In this document: piece after piece, positions 9,882 through 19,636 of the stretch
Numbering within the stretch: the stretch's first letter is position 1
Layout of the letters: each line of letters starts with the position of its first letter
Assembly: GCA_030435675.1 (NCBI GenBank)
Contig: CM059622.1
Coordinates: forward strand, 13,826,001-13,890,000
Direction of reading: 5' to 3'
DNA length: 64,000 nt
Origin: Steinernema hermaphroditum
Taxonomy: Eukaryota > Nematoda > Chromadorea > Rhabditida > Steinernematidae
Translations under genes and position numbers: made by a program
Notes under the pieces: generated by a model
Database searches by the model: none
Told to the model about the DNA's origin: nothing
Seen by the model: only the letters and a program-made list of their open reading frames with translations

Positions 9882-11874
9882 TCAGTCCTTTAGATGGATT
9901 GAGAAAATACTCTCTGTATGCTTGTCTACAGTGAGATTCTTCGTGGTGAATGATCTGCAGCAAATGTTTAACTTGAATTCCTTTGTATGGCCAAATACCT
10001 CAAGCAGATCGATCATTCTCGGAGTTCCGGCGGCATATCTGTTTAGAACTCCATGCCAAGCCTCAACGGAGTTATTCGTCCTAGGGCCTTTTCCAGTCCG
10101 ATCGTACAGATTCCAGTCATTTATTGAAAAAGTCGGACCATGGCGCGCTCGCTGTGATAAGTCTGATCGGATCAGTGTTGAAATTCATAAAATGTATATA
10201 AGATACGTATAACAGCAAATTAATACCGTCAGCGGATTGTCCTTGGAGGTCGCAGCTGATAGGTTCGTCAGGAATTGCGGATGGACCAATGTAGGTAGCA
10301 TAGAAGTAAGAAAACAGATGATTCATGTCTTCTGTGGAATCCCAGAGGACACAAAAATGTTCGTAAACTTGCTGAGGAGGCACGAATGCTAAGCACTGTA
10401 AACTCTTCATGCGAACACGATCTTGCTCGTTCCCATTATACCGAACAAGAAGATCGGGGTGTGATTGAACAAAGCGATAGACTGACTGTTCGAGATGGAA
10501 GTGGCACAAGGTGACTTTTATGTCCGGCCACACATCTCGTGCCGCTCCGTAGCTCGCCCTTTCAAAGTCACTCATACAAGACACCGGTGGACCAGATTCA
10601 CCGAGAAGCTCATTTATGGCTTCAAACGCGCGTCAATAAGAATGATGTAATGCAGCACAATGCGTTTAGCAACATACCTATATAATTCTGACTTTTTTTT
10701 TTGTTCATAATTACGTAACATGCTGGTAGGGAAGATCTCGTGTCCAGGAAAGCATGAATTGTAAATAATTGAAGCATGTGGTCAGGAACTATTCGAAAGG
10801 TTCCATCAAATGCTACATTCTTATAACGTGCAAGAAGGTTGGTACCATGGTATGACATGAAGATAAGTGCACGCATGCCGTTTCCATTAATATCTCTTAC
10901 TAAGAATACTTCTAGAAGTCAAATTAGTTTTGTTGCAATGTCGTCCACAACATACCATCCTTGAAGAAACGAAAACGATCGGGCACCGAGAACGAAAGGG
11001 CATCGGGTATATTGCATTCAATGTCGCCATCTTTCTGCGCAACTCGTCGTTTGGTCCTCTGGTAATTACGTTCAAACGCTCCAGTATCAGCTGCACTGGC
11101 CAAGGCTTCGTCGGAGAGCGTACTTCTGACAGCATGGACTGCATCTCTTGTTGCGGCACGTGGACGAGACCCGACGATATCAGCGGATATCCTTGCTCCA
11201 CGGGCAAGTGCATCCCCTTGCGCTTCTTAGCTTAACAAGCATTCTGGGAGCACAACATTGCACGGGACTAACCTGCACATCTGAATAACAAGGGTTATGA
11301 TTGTGATCTCTTGTAAGATGGCCCACGCCCGTCGACATGTGCTCTGCCTGTGCACAACTTTTCAACGCACCGATAGGAGTGCAAGCCGGATTTCAGAGGC
11401 TTACTGCGATCCCTTCTGTACGAATGGCCGTTTCGAGAAAAGACGCCAGTTCCAAACGTCTCAGGATGTATGCGATTATTCCAGGAAGACGACCTCTCGA
11501 ATTCTATATCTGAAGAGCATATGTCAGCTGCATCACCTACTCAAGATGCACTCACCTCCGTTTGATAGCCGCCGGTAATCATTGGCCTCTTTCTCGCGCT
11601 CTTCGATGAAGAACGCCGCGGTGTCCTGCTCTTCATGTTCTGCTTCCCTCGCGTCGGATTCTTCAATTGGGGATGGAGGGGGTCCTTCAAGCACCAAACG
11701 ATCAGTTTCCTCGGCTTCGGAATTCACATGTCGACCGCTTGATGAACCACGCTTGAATCTAAGAAACACCTCTTCCTCTTCTTGTCGCAGGGCCTCAGAT
11801 CCCATATCTCCCTTACTAACCTTACAGAAGCGTTCAGAAAGGATGCGAAAAGTAGAAAATGAAAGCGGATTCAT
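9882..11874 (-). pseudogene. MULE transposase, five or more exons, frameshifted zinc finger
   Basis: The exons read down from an ATG at 11874. An acidic N-terminal exon is followed by a FLYWCH-like zinc-binding segment: SYRCVEKLCTGRAHV, then HLTRDHNHNPCY. Next comes the MULE DDE core, with AFDGTFRIVP and later CMSDFERA giving the two Asp. The CHFHLEQSVYR motif follows, and TNNSVEAWH gives the Glu. Introns are 45-65 bp with GT-AG ends, and the stop is at 9882. The two halves of the zinc finger lie in different frames with no intron between them (near 11345), so this copy carries at least one frameshift. The join near 11215-11280 also needs an irregular phase. The catalytic region is open throughout. 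It probably no longer makes full-length protein, unless the frameshift is a sequence error. Confidence 0.8.
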
Positions 11875-11882
11875 AGCAGAGA

Positions 11883-12065
11883 CGAAAGAATCGAGAACAG
11901 ATACTGTACATGCGCATCGTGTCGAGACAACCCCTTCTGACGGCGCGCTTATGATGGCGCGCTTATGTCGCGGCGCGCTTATGACGCCGCGCGTTCCTGA
12001 CGGCGCGCTTCTGACGGCGCGCTTATTTCGGCGCGCTTAAATCCGGCGCTCTTATGTCATGACGC
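11883..12065 (-). repeat. MULE right terminal inverted repeat
   Basis: This is the reverse complement of the left arm with additional copies of the GCGCGC-centred 14-base word, so the two arms are unequal in length. Confidence 0.8.
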
Positions 12066-12075
12066 CGCGAAATGT
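12066..12075 (+). repeat. Right target-site duplication of Mutator-like element
   Basis: Exact copy of cgcgaaatgt found at 9562-9571. Confidence 0.8.
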
Positions 12076-12439
12076 TACTCTGTTACTCAACCTGTTGGTG
12101 CTGTAATAAACACTCTTCTCTTCCCTGCATTCTAAACTCACTCTCTATGCATTAATGAATAGCTCACTTGGTCGATACAGTCCACACTGAGACGACAGGA
12201 AGCGCTTGCACGAATGGCTTTTTCTCTTGTGCTTCTTCCTGAAAACGGCTTCCAGTACCTACATAGCCTTTTCCTTTGCTGAGCAAGTCGAATGGAATAC
12301 AACTTTCAGAGATCGCTGCTCTGATTAGGCGATAGATTACCACTGAATAGGCACGCTTCGTTCGTAGAGTTGTCCTATAAAAACTACAATAACAGCAGCC
12401 TAGACCACGAATGTTGATATACAAGTAAATTTTTGTACC

Positions 12440-12660
12440 TATATCGTTTTCTGCCTTCAAAGTTGTGCGCGCCCATCCCACTAGCAGGTCCACTGCCGTG
12501 TGGTGTTCCGTTTAAATGCAAGACCACAACGGACCAGTGGCATCTGCTAGGGAGACCGAATGGTGCATTCGTCGAAGTGCATTCGCAGCTAGCAGTGGAA
12601 GTGCCTTTTACCGGAAGGTCACCTTCTCCCTCGGCTTCGTAGGGCTAGATTCGTCCACTG
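12440..12660 (+). repeat. Dispersed repeat R2, copy 1
   Basis: About 210 bp match 17085-17310 in the same orientation, including 'aatgcaagaccacaacgg' and 'accagtggcatctgcta'. In both copies one frame reads KCKTTTDQWHLL then RPNGAFVE, but flanking residues are not conserved, so coding is unproven. Confidence 0.7.
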
Positions 12661-13018
12661 TCTCGCAATGCATTGAGTGGGTGTCGGCCATTTTCAAATT
12701 CGTTCCACCTAAAATTCGTTTCAGTGAGGACTGTAAGTGTTCCGGCTTCCAGAGGGAAACAGAAGTATAAGTACTGAAATAGCAGGCCCGCTAAATAACG
12801 ACAGTCGCGACTTTTGAAATTTCCTATGCGCGCTGTGTCTGTATGGTCGAGGTGCAGTGCTCTGAGATGCCAGTTTACAGGCTCGCTTACAGGCAGGTTC
12901 TTCCATTCTTCAACGTTCTTGCTTTTCACCAGATCCATATATTTTGACATCTCATAGTGTTTATCAACGCTGATCAGAAATCGAAACTGGTAACCCAAAT
13001 TTCACGGCGTGCAGTCAA

Positions 13019-13765
13019 AATCGCTAAAAGATCACCAAAAAAATCGGGCAAATACACATACTTAACAGCGGACAGTAGACAACGAGTTTGGCTGAAACAG
13101 TGCGCAAGGACTTGACGGCGGCAGCAAAGTATTGATCGATTCTCTCACGGCGGCTGAGGAGTACAGTCCCCGCGGCTGAACGCCGCCCATGGAAATTTAC
13201 AAGAAAACCAAGCACGTAACAACCTTAAGGTTGCAAAAGAAAACGCAAACTTGCGAACAGATTGCGCTTGAGTTTTCCCAAAAAAATCAAAGAGTGAAAT
13301 TTTTGAGTGCATTTTCAAAATTGAAGCTTCTCGACAAGAACGCCATGATCCTTGAAGCAATAATCGAGAATCGCCGAGAAAATCTTAAGTGGAGGTGTAG
13401 ATTGTAGTTAGTGACAGTTCAGACGGCGCACTGTGACAATTACATATGTATTATGTTTGGAGCTACGCGCACTACGTCAAATATAAGCATCTTTTCCAAA
13501 CCCTCTTTTTTCCTCGGTCGTGCCGATTGGGGGTTCCAGGCATCCAGCCTTTCGTATCTGCGATCGTCGATCATAAGAGAACCAGTCAAAAAATAACATA
13601 CTGTTCGAAGAGAATCACGCAAATTGCAGAAGGTCCGATGAGATAAGCTTTCCGAAGTATTTCGAAATTACGCAAGGGTCGGGTGTCACGTGGGGTGAAC
13701 GATGAATAACTCAAACATTCTTCATGTCCTTTTCAATAGGCGTAAGCTGTGACCTCACAATCTTC
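13019..13765 (+). repeat. Dispersed repeat R1, copy 2 (contiguous)
   Basis: This copy is uninterrupted and matches 3324-3376 plus 4100-4780. Its right end lies within about 10 bp of the point where homology to F-box exon 1 begins (13773). The repeat appears to have replaced the promoter and start codon of that paralogue. Confidence 0.75.
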
Positions 13766-13772
13766 TCACATT

Positions 13773-14854
13773 CAAAACCAAGTTCCCGCTGTGCAGCCGA
13801 CCGTCATGCCGGTAAGCTTTGTAAGAACAACCGTGTTCATACCCGATTCCTTCCTACTGCTTCCAAAATATCCTATGCAGTGTTGATTAATCTCCTTTCT
13901 AGGCATCATGCCTGACCTCGCTCCCTACAGAAATGATCCAGAAAATCGAATGCTTGGACGAAGCTTTACGCGAACCGAGCATGGAAGCAGTTCAGTCGCG
14001 CCATCTTTCCCAGCAGGACGAAGGTGAGCGGTCCGCCAACAACGTGTGACAAAAGATCATTCCGATTCCGAAGGCAAGTTGCCTCGGTTTCCAATGATGC
14101 CCACTGCAAAAAAAACGGCCCTGATCTTTTGTTGCAATATGTTGTACCTGTAGAGCATTGTTTAGATACACGGTTAGTCGTTGAAGTGACTGCAGACTTG
14201 GAAATTGTCGTCAAGGATGCTGAACGTAGTCGGAAAGTTATGAGGTTTGCCGAAAAGTCAAGATTTCTCTACCTGGACGATCCGCGCTACAATCCGGACT
14301 GCCAGAACGTCACTGTTCGTTCGCTTCTTCTTACGGCCACGCACATTTCTGATGTAATCGAGAATGGGGAACTCTTCACCATCGACAAAGAAGTGGACTC
14401 TCTGCTCAATGGAATTCATGAGTTCCCACCGGAGATCGTTATTGGCGGAGTCACGTCGAAGCACCCCAAACTCATGATGGTCCTCGACTTCCTTGCGGAA
14501 AACCATAAACCTCAATCTGTAGTAGTAGCTTCTCTTTGACAAGACGGTCCAGAGTTTCTGGACTTGATGGCGAGGCTGATCTCGAAAGAGTCGGTCAAGG
14601 TATGGAGTCCTCTGTGCGAAATCAGTTCATGGCGTTTTTTACATTAGGTCACCATTGCGAACTGTGAGCAGAAAGGACTTGAAGTCCTCCTTCAGTCTAT
14701 GGTGGAGTCAACAAGTATTAGGCACTTCATATGGAAAACGTGCTGGTTTGGCGGCCACCCGTCTATTAATATGCTCTTGGAATCAAACAAGAAAGTGACC
14801 ATTGTAATTCCGCCGAATGTGTTGATGTCATTAACCAATTGCTTCTACGAATGA
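13773..14854 (+). pseudogene. F-box protein pseudogene, paralogue of 15079-16245
   Basis: The first piece (13773-13808) and its following intron match exon 1 and intron 1 of the intact gene at 15079, but no ATG remains. The F-box exon starts LTSLPTEMIQKI and then lacks about a dozen residues of the helical core before EALREP. It is soon out of frame. A long conserved stretch (about 14150-14540) reads VEVTADLEIVVKDAERSRK onward, meets an in-frame TGA at 14537, and continues in the same frame as QDGPEFLDLMARLISKESVK to a GT donor. A last exon (14648-14854) ends NCFYE. Deletion, stop and missing start mark a dead or dying copy. Confidence 0.75.
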
Positions 14855-15078
14855 TTTTCGCTGTGCGCGACGGTCGTGACCTGAAAATGTTGTATTATTT
14901 TGTAGAATAACACTTTTCCTTTGCGTCTTTTTGTCACTGTCACAGGTTTTTTACCTTGCCGTTTATCATACTTTTCGTGCTTCTGTTCTGAATTGGGCTC
15001 TATGCTTTCACCTTATAGATTCCAATTCCGAAAGTTCCTGTCTTACTTCTACAGCTGAAAAAACTGTCACAGTCAAAA

Positions 15079-16245
15079 ATGGAAAACGTGGAAAAACAAA
15101 ACCAAGTTCCCGCTGTGCACCCACCCGTCATGCAGGTAAGCTTTATAAGAACAACCGTATTCATATCCCATTCTTGCCTACTATGCCCGAGCTATCGTAT
15201 GCAGTATTGAACATTCTCCCTTCTAGACAATAACTCTGAATCATTCAATAAATCATTAAAGAAACGCCTTGTGTTGCCTACAATAACCGCAAGAACCAGC
15301 ACTCGTCCTACTTATTTTTATTCTTTTTTAACCAATTCTAATGCTCTTTCTAAGTTCTTTTTATCCCTGCCTAGGCTTTGCACCCGATTCCCACTTATCG
15401 TTTCACCCGACTTGTCCTGTTCAGTGTTGACTACTCTCCCTTTTAGGCATACCTGACTGCACTTCCTGCCGAAATGATCCACAAAATCATGGAGTACCTG
15501 GGAGAACAGGATCTCGCAAGCTTTTGCGAAGCTCTACGCGAACCCATTCCGATGTCCATTCTCGAAAAGCGGAACACCATCCTAGTTGCCCAAACGGAAT
15601 ACTATCAACTTTGTCGTGCAGGAGAACTTTGCGTCACCGTCGATGAACCTATCAGACCGTTCACAAAAATAGTAATTGTTGGAAGCCCTTGGAAACCACG
15701 AGCAGACGAAAATGGCACGCAGTTCCTGATGCCTAGTGAGGTGATAGCTCTCGTTAACCAGCATCTGAAAGGAGCTGTAAAGGAGCTAGTGATTGTGGGC
15801 CTTACCCGAAACGACTGGTCACTTGCCAGGCTGATCAGAGCCATCAAGAACATCACTGATTTGCGGATTTGCAATATCCAAGAGGACGTGGCTGGTCTGA
15901 TCGAGGCTCTCAAGTCGATCATTAGCTTTCCAACGCTTTCGGTGAGTACTGTCTTCGTACTGCTCGTTTAAGTCCTAAAATTCACAAAAATTGCGCAAAT
16001 TTTCGTTTTATTACCCGCAAGATTAGCTTCTATTTGTCTTACTGTTTCCGTTCTAGGTGGTCATCATCCAACGGTTCAAACACAGCGGAGTTGACGAACT
16101 TATTCGCTTCATCATTGGCCAAGACCACATCCGTGTTCTTCGCTGGGAGCTCACCAACGATAAGCCTCCTTCTGTCCGCTCGGAAACGATCGATATGGCC
16201 AATGAGTGTAGAAAGGAGGTGACTATTGTGCCCTTCAGCAAGTGA
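15079..16245 (+). CDS. F-box domain protein, 246 residues
   Basis: Three exons (15079-15135, 15447-15941, 16057-16245) keep frame. After a 19-residue lead the F-box begins ALPAEMIHKIMEYLGEQDLA, which fits the LPxEMxxKIxxYL consensus. F-box proteins bring substrates to SCF ubiquitin ligases through Skp1; the C-terminal part would bind the substrate. That part, with FTKIVIVGSPWK and a final KEVTIVPF, resembles the leucine-rich tails of nematode-expanded F-box families, but I cannot assign a subfamily. A tandem paralogue lies directly upstream and is broken. A polyadenylation signal (aataaa, 16309-16314) follows the stop. The start is the only ATG in the short first exon, preceded by 'gtcaaaa'. 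Confidence 0.8.
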
Positions 16246-16314
16246 TTCACTACTTTGACGACCATAGTCTCCGCACCATAGGCATCTAATTATTGTGTAA
16301 TATGCCAAAATAAA

Positions 16315-17080
16315 AATTAATCTTGTGGTGCAAAAATCAATAGAACTTTCCAGCGTATACTGAATAGGCTCCGCTGTTAGCAATACTTATCAAAGATACA
16401 CAGCTTGAACGGGCCGAGGAGATCGAGTCTTTTTTTTCTGGAGGCGATGGCATGATTGCTGTCCATACAGCTGATGATAAGACTATTTGTGTGCCGTGCG
16501 GATGCTATGGTTGGACCACTCAACCGGCTAGCATCTCAAAAAAAGCAAATTCAGGTATTGCTCCCAGTGGTTAAAACATAGGAAAAGTCAGTTCAAAAAT
16601 GTGGAACAATGAACGTTTCAACGGAGCTGCGCACAATCCTAAGGAGCCTAGAGGTCTGCAGGTGGCTACTTCCCCAGCCATGGACAAACCTGCTTGGCCT
16701 CGCGGTTTGAAGCTTATAGATTTCTGGGGCATTTTGGAATAGAAACTTTGCAAAACAGCCTAGAGAAAAGACTCGATCCTTGGCCCTTACAATCTCCGAT
16801 ACTGTAGCAGTCAGTCAAGCTGCATATCGTCCAAATTGAAGAGTCGTGCGATTTGTGCACACATGCAGCGCACTTTAGATGAAAAGGTAGTGGAGCGCAG
16901 AGGAACAGCTACCTTTATGGTAAATTCAACCGTAACGTAGATGAAGCGTCGTTCCTTCCGCAGAAAGTGCATATCGAAGGCTTAAAAATGCACGTAGTAT
17001 CTGCGTTCATTCAGAAAGAGATGCGCGAGCTTACCTTTCGTTCCACAATTTGCGGAGTATCTGCAGTGTGATGAATCCTC
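16315..17080. other. Intergenic, no supported gene
   Basis: I found no conserved frame, RNA gene or transposon terminus here. Confidence 0.45.
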
Positions 17081-17084
17081 TGTC

Positions 17085-17310
17085 GAAAGTTACGCCGTTG
17101 TGTGCGCACGCCGGTCCCACTAGCAGCTCCACTGCCGTGTGTTCCGATTAAATGCAAGACCACAACGGACCAGTGGCATCTGCTATGGAGGCCGAATGGT
17201 GCATTCGTAGAAACGCATTCGTGCCTAAATACGCAGTTTAGGGGCATGAGTGCGTTTTGTCGGAAGGTTATCTTTTCCCTTGGCCTCGTAAGGGATAGTT
17301 TCGTCCAGGA
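17085..17310 (+). repeat. Dispersed repeat R2, copy 2
   Basis: Matches 12440-12660 in the same direction with scattered changes and small gaps. It immediately precedes the left arm of the foldback repeat. Confidence 0.7.
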
Positions 17311-17311
17311 T

Positions 17312-18095
17312 GGCAGTCTCAAAAAGATGGCCTTGTCGGATCACTACGTTCACTTTTATCACCAGCGTTTCCAATTGGTTAAGTTATATAACCAGTGATG
17401 GGGACATGCAGTACGTGGGTGACACTCACAGCTACCATGTCCACAGCGACTCCACGACTTTCAGGATGGAATGAGTTCTCTCGCTACCGGATTCCTGGCG
17501 TCGGACATCTTGTTGTCAGCGGTGGTGGCACTACGACTTTCGACTTCTATCCCAATTCCCTCTGGAAGCCGCAACATTCACAACTGCCGCAACGTTCGCC
17601 GTTGGTAATGACCTTATTGGCAAGACGTTGGAAAAGCGAACAACAGCTCCCTGGTGTTCCTACTGGAAGCCGGGGCGATCAATGTGCCAACAACAAAAGC
17701 CGCGAACGATCTCAACTCGTTTGGTGGACCTCGGAGAGAGCGAACAGACGACCATATTGTTCCAATTCCCTCTGGAAGATTTAACGTCAGACCAGCCATA
17801 TGCTCAGAGAGCGACTGAGAAACCGATCGCTCGCCACCGCGACACAAAACAACTTCGAGCTAATTTTGAAAATGGCCGACATCGACACGATGTATTGCGT
17901 CGTGTCGGTGTCGTTAAATCTTCCAGAGGGTCGGACGCCAGGAATCCGGTAGCGAGAGAACTCATTCCATCCTGAAAGTCGTGTCACCCACATATTGCAT
18001 GTCCCCATCACTGGTTATATAACTTAAAGAATTGGAAACGCTGGTGGTAAAAGTGAACGTAGTGATACGACAAGGCCATTTTTTTGAGATTCGCT
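17312..18095. mobile_element. Foldback element with long inverted arms
   Basis: The left arm (about 17312-17510, 'tctcaaaaagatggccttgt' onward) is matched in reverse by about 17925-18095 with a few small gaps. The arms are roughly 170-190 bp. Inside lie copies of the dispersed GC-rich module. I see no transposase and no certain target duplication, so it is a non-autonomous or composite foldback repeat. Confidence 0.7.
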
Positions 18096-18099
18096 CATG

Positions 18100-19630
18100 T
18101 TATGATATAGGTGCATCCGGTAGCTTAGACAACAGACGCGGATGAAGGCAGTCACCGGACATCACACAATTAATACCATAGGAAGTCCGTCCATCAAGTC
18201 GCATTTATCCATGTGGCAAATTTTCTGTCATGTGATGTGATCGAGTAAAAATATTGCATTTAACACAAGAGTGAGAAGTGGCTATGGTGGTACGAGGAGC
18301 GTTCACGAGTGGCGAACACAACACATATACAAGTTTTGCAAACGATGTAGAGACTGCGGAAATAGTCGCTGAACAAAAATGCGCCATTATTTATGCCTCA
18401 ACCCAATACTTAAGATACTATGAAAATGCGTACTAAATTACGCGCGCGAACAACAAAGTAGTATTCCTCTCATGTTATAGGAATGAGTACCGTAGTGAAA
18501 CACCGCTCACGTCTTATGTATCGTTCATAAGGGCGCCGTCCCGTCGCCGTCGCCACTCCCGACGGCGACTGAAATTGGGAAGCTCCGGTTTCTCGCTTTC
18601 CTTTCTAATTTGCCGTTCAATTTTGCCGTTATCACTGTCGACTGAATATAAGATTGCAAGACCATTTAGCGACGAAAGACTATTATCGTGCCAAGCAACT
18701 GCAAGCCGTGGCGCCGCGTCTTTCTTTCTTCGGTCGTTTGAACATCGTTTCCACTATCGCAAACTCGTCAAAAGTGGGAATCAATTTTGCCGGAGAGTGA
18801 ATTAAGAAATTTTAAAATATCGGACCCACTCTTCATAAACCCTTTCAACATACACTTCACAAACAAAAACCAAAAAAACAAATCACACACCTTCATAAAC
18901 CAAACCAAGTCCTTTAGTAGCATCGGCAATGCCTGAAGATGCTGTTGAAGACGACGGCAAAAGGCAGAGAGGAGGCGGTCAGGAAACGTGCGTTCACAGA
19001 TAGCTGTAAAACGGACCATTTCCTATGAGTATGAGTAGGAATGGCGTGCTTATCTCTGTTTACACTGTTTTACACTGTTTTCGGGTAATGTTCTTCAATA
19101 GCTTTCGTTTATTGCCTGTTATTGCCTTTCGTTCCACGATCAGGAACGACCGCTCACACAATTCCACTCGCCGTCCACTCGCCCTCTCTGAGGTTCAGTC
19201 GAATGAATTGAGTGAGTGGTCGTTCCGGGCCATCTTTGGTGGCGCAATGATCGCCCCGTTCCAATCCGAATCACATCTCGCCAAGAAGCCACCGCTAATG
19301 TTGAGATATGAAGCTTCACCGAAGCTTTGATAACTTTCTCTACATTTGTCCAAACGCCCAAAAACAAAATGAAAAAGGTGTTGATGTCTTCCTCGCTCCA
19401 GAAAATTAAGAGATTTCAAAATAGAGACAAATGATTTAGCGTTGGATTGGAAGCATTGGATTTCACTACTACAGTGTAGGTGTTTCCATCCGAATTGCTT
19501 CTAATTTTTTGCAGGACCACTCATTTTAGTTCATGCGGTGTAAGGCTAAAGATAAACTCTTCATTAAATAAATTTATCTCTCTATCACAACCGAAAGGCA
19601 AGACGTGAGCAAATACTGTAGAATCGGTGG
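18100..19630. other. Intergenic; one reversed GC-rich module
   Basis: No gene is supported. At 19140-19275 the reverse complement of the module at 596-735 is recognisable ('gccccgttccaatccg', 'gaacgaccgctcac'). The rest is unassigned. Confidence 0.45.
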
Positions 19631-19636
19631 TTCACT

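Larger units (their letters stand above)
9572..12065. mobile_element. Mutator-like (MULE) DNA transposon, about 2.5 kb
   Basis: Terminal inverted repeats of roughly 150-185 bp (about 9572-9724 and 11883-12065) share 'gacataagagcgccgg' at the tips and 'gtacagtatctgttctcgatt' inside, shown here as the common core of both arms. Between these, each arm has several copies of a 14-base word close to 'ataagcgcgccgtc', more copies on the right than on the left. A perfect 10-bp duplication flanks the element. It encodes one minus-strand MULE transposase. The size, termini and duplication length all fit the Mutator superfamily. Confidence 0.88.
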
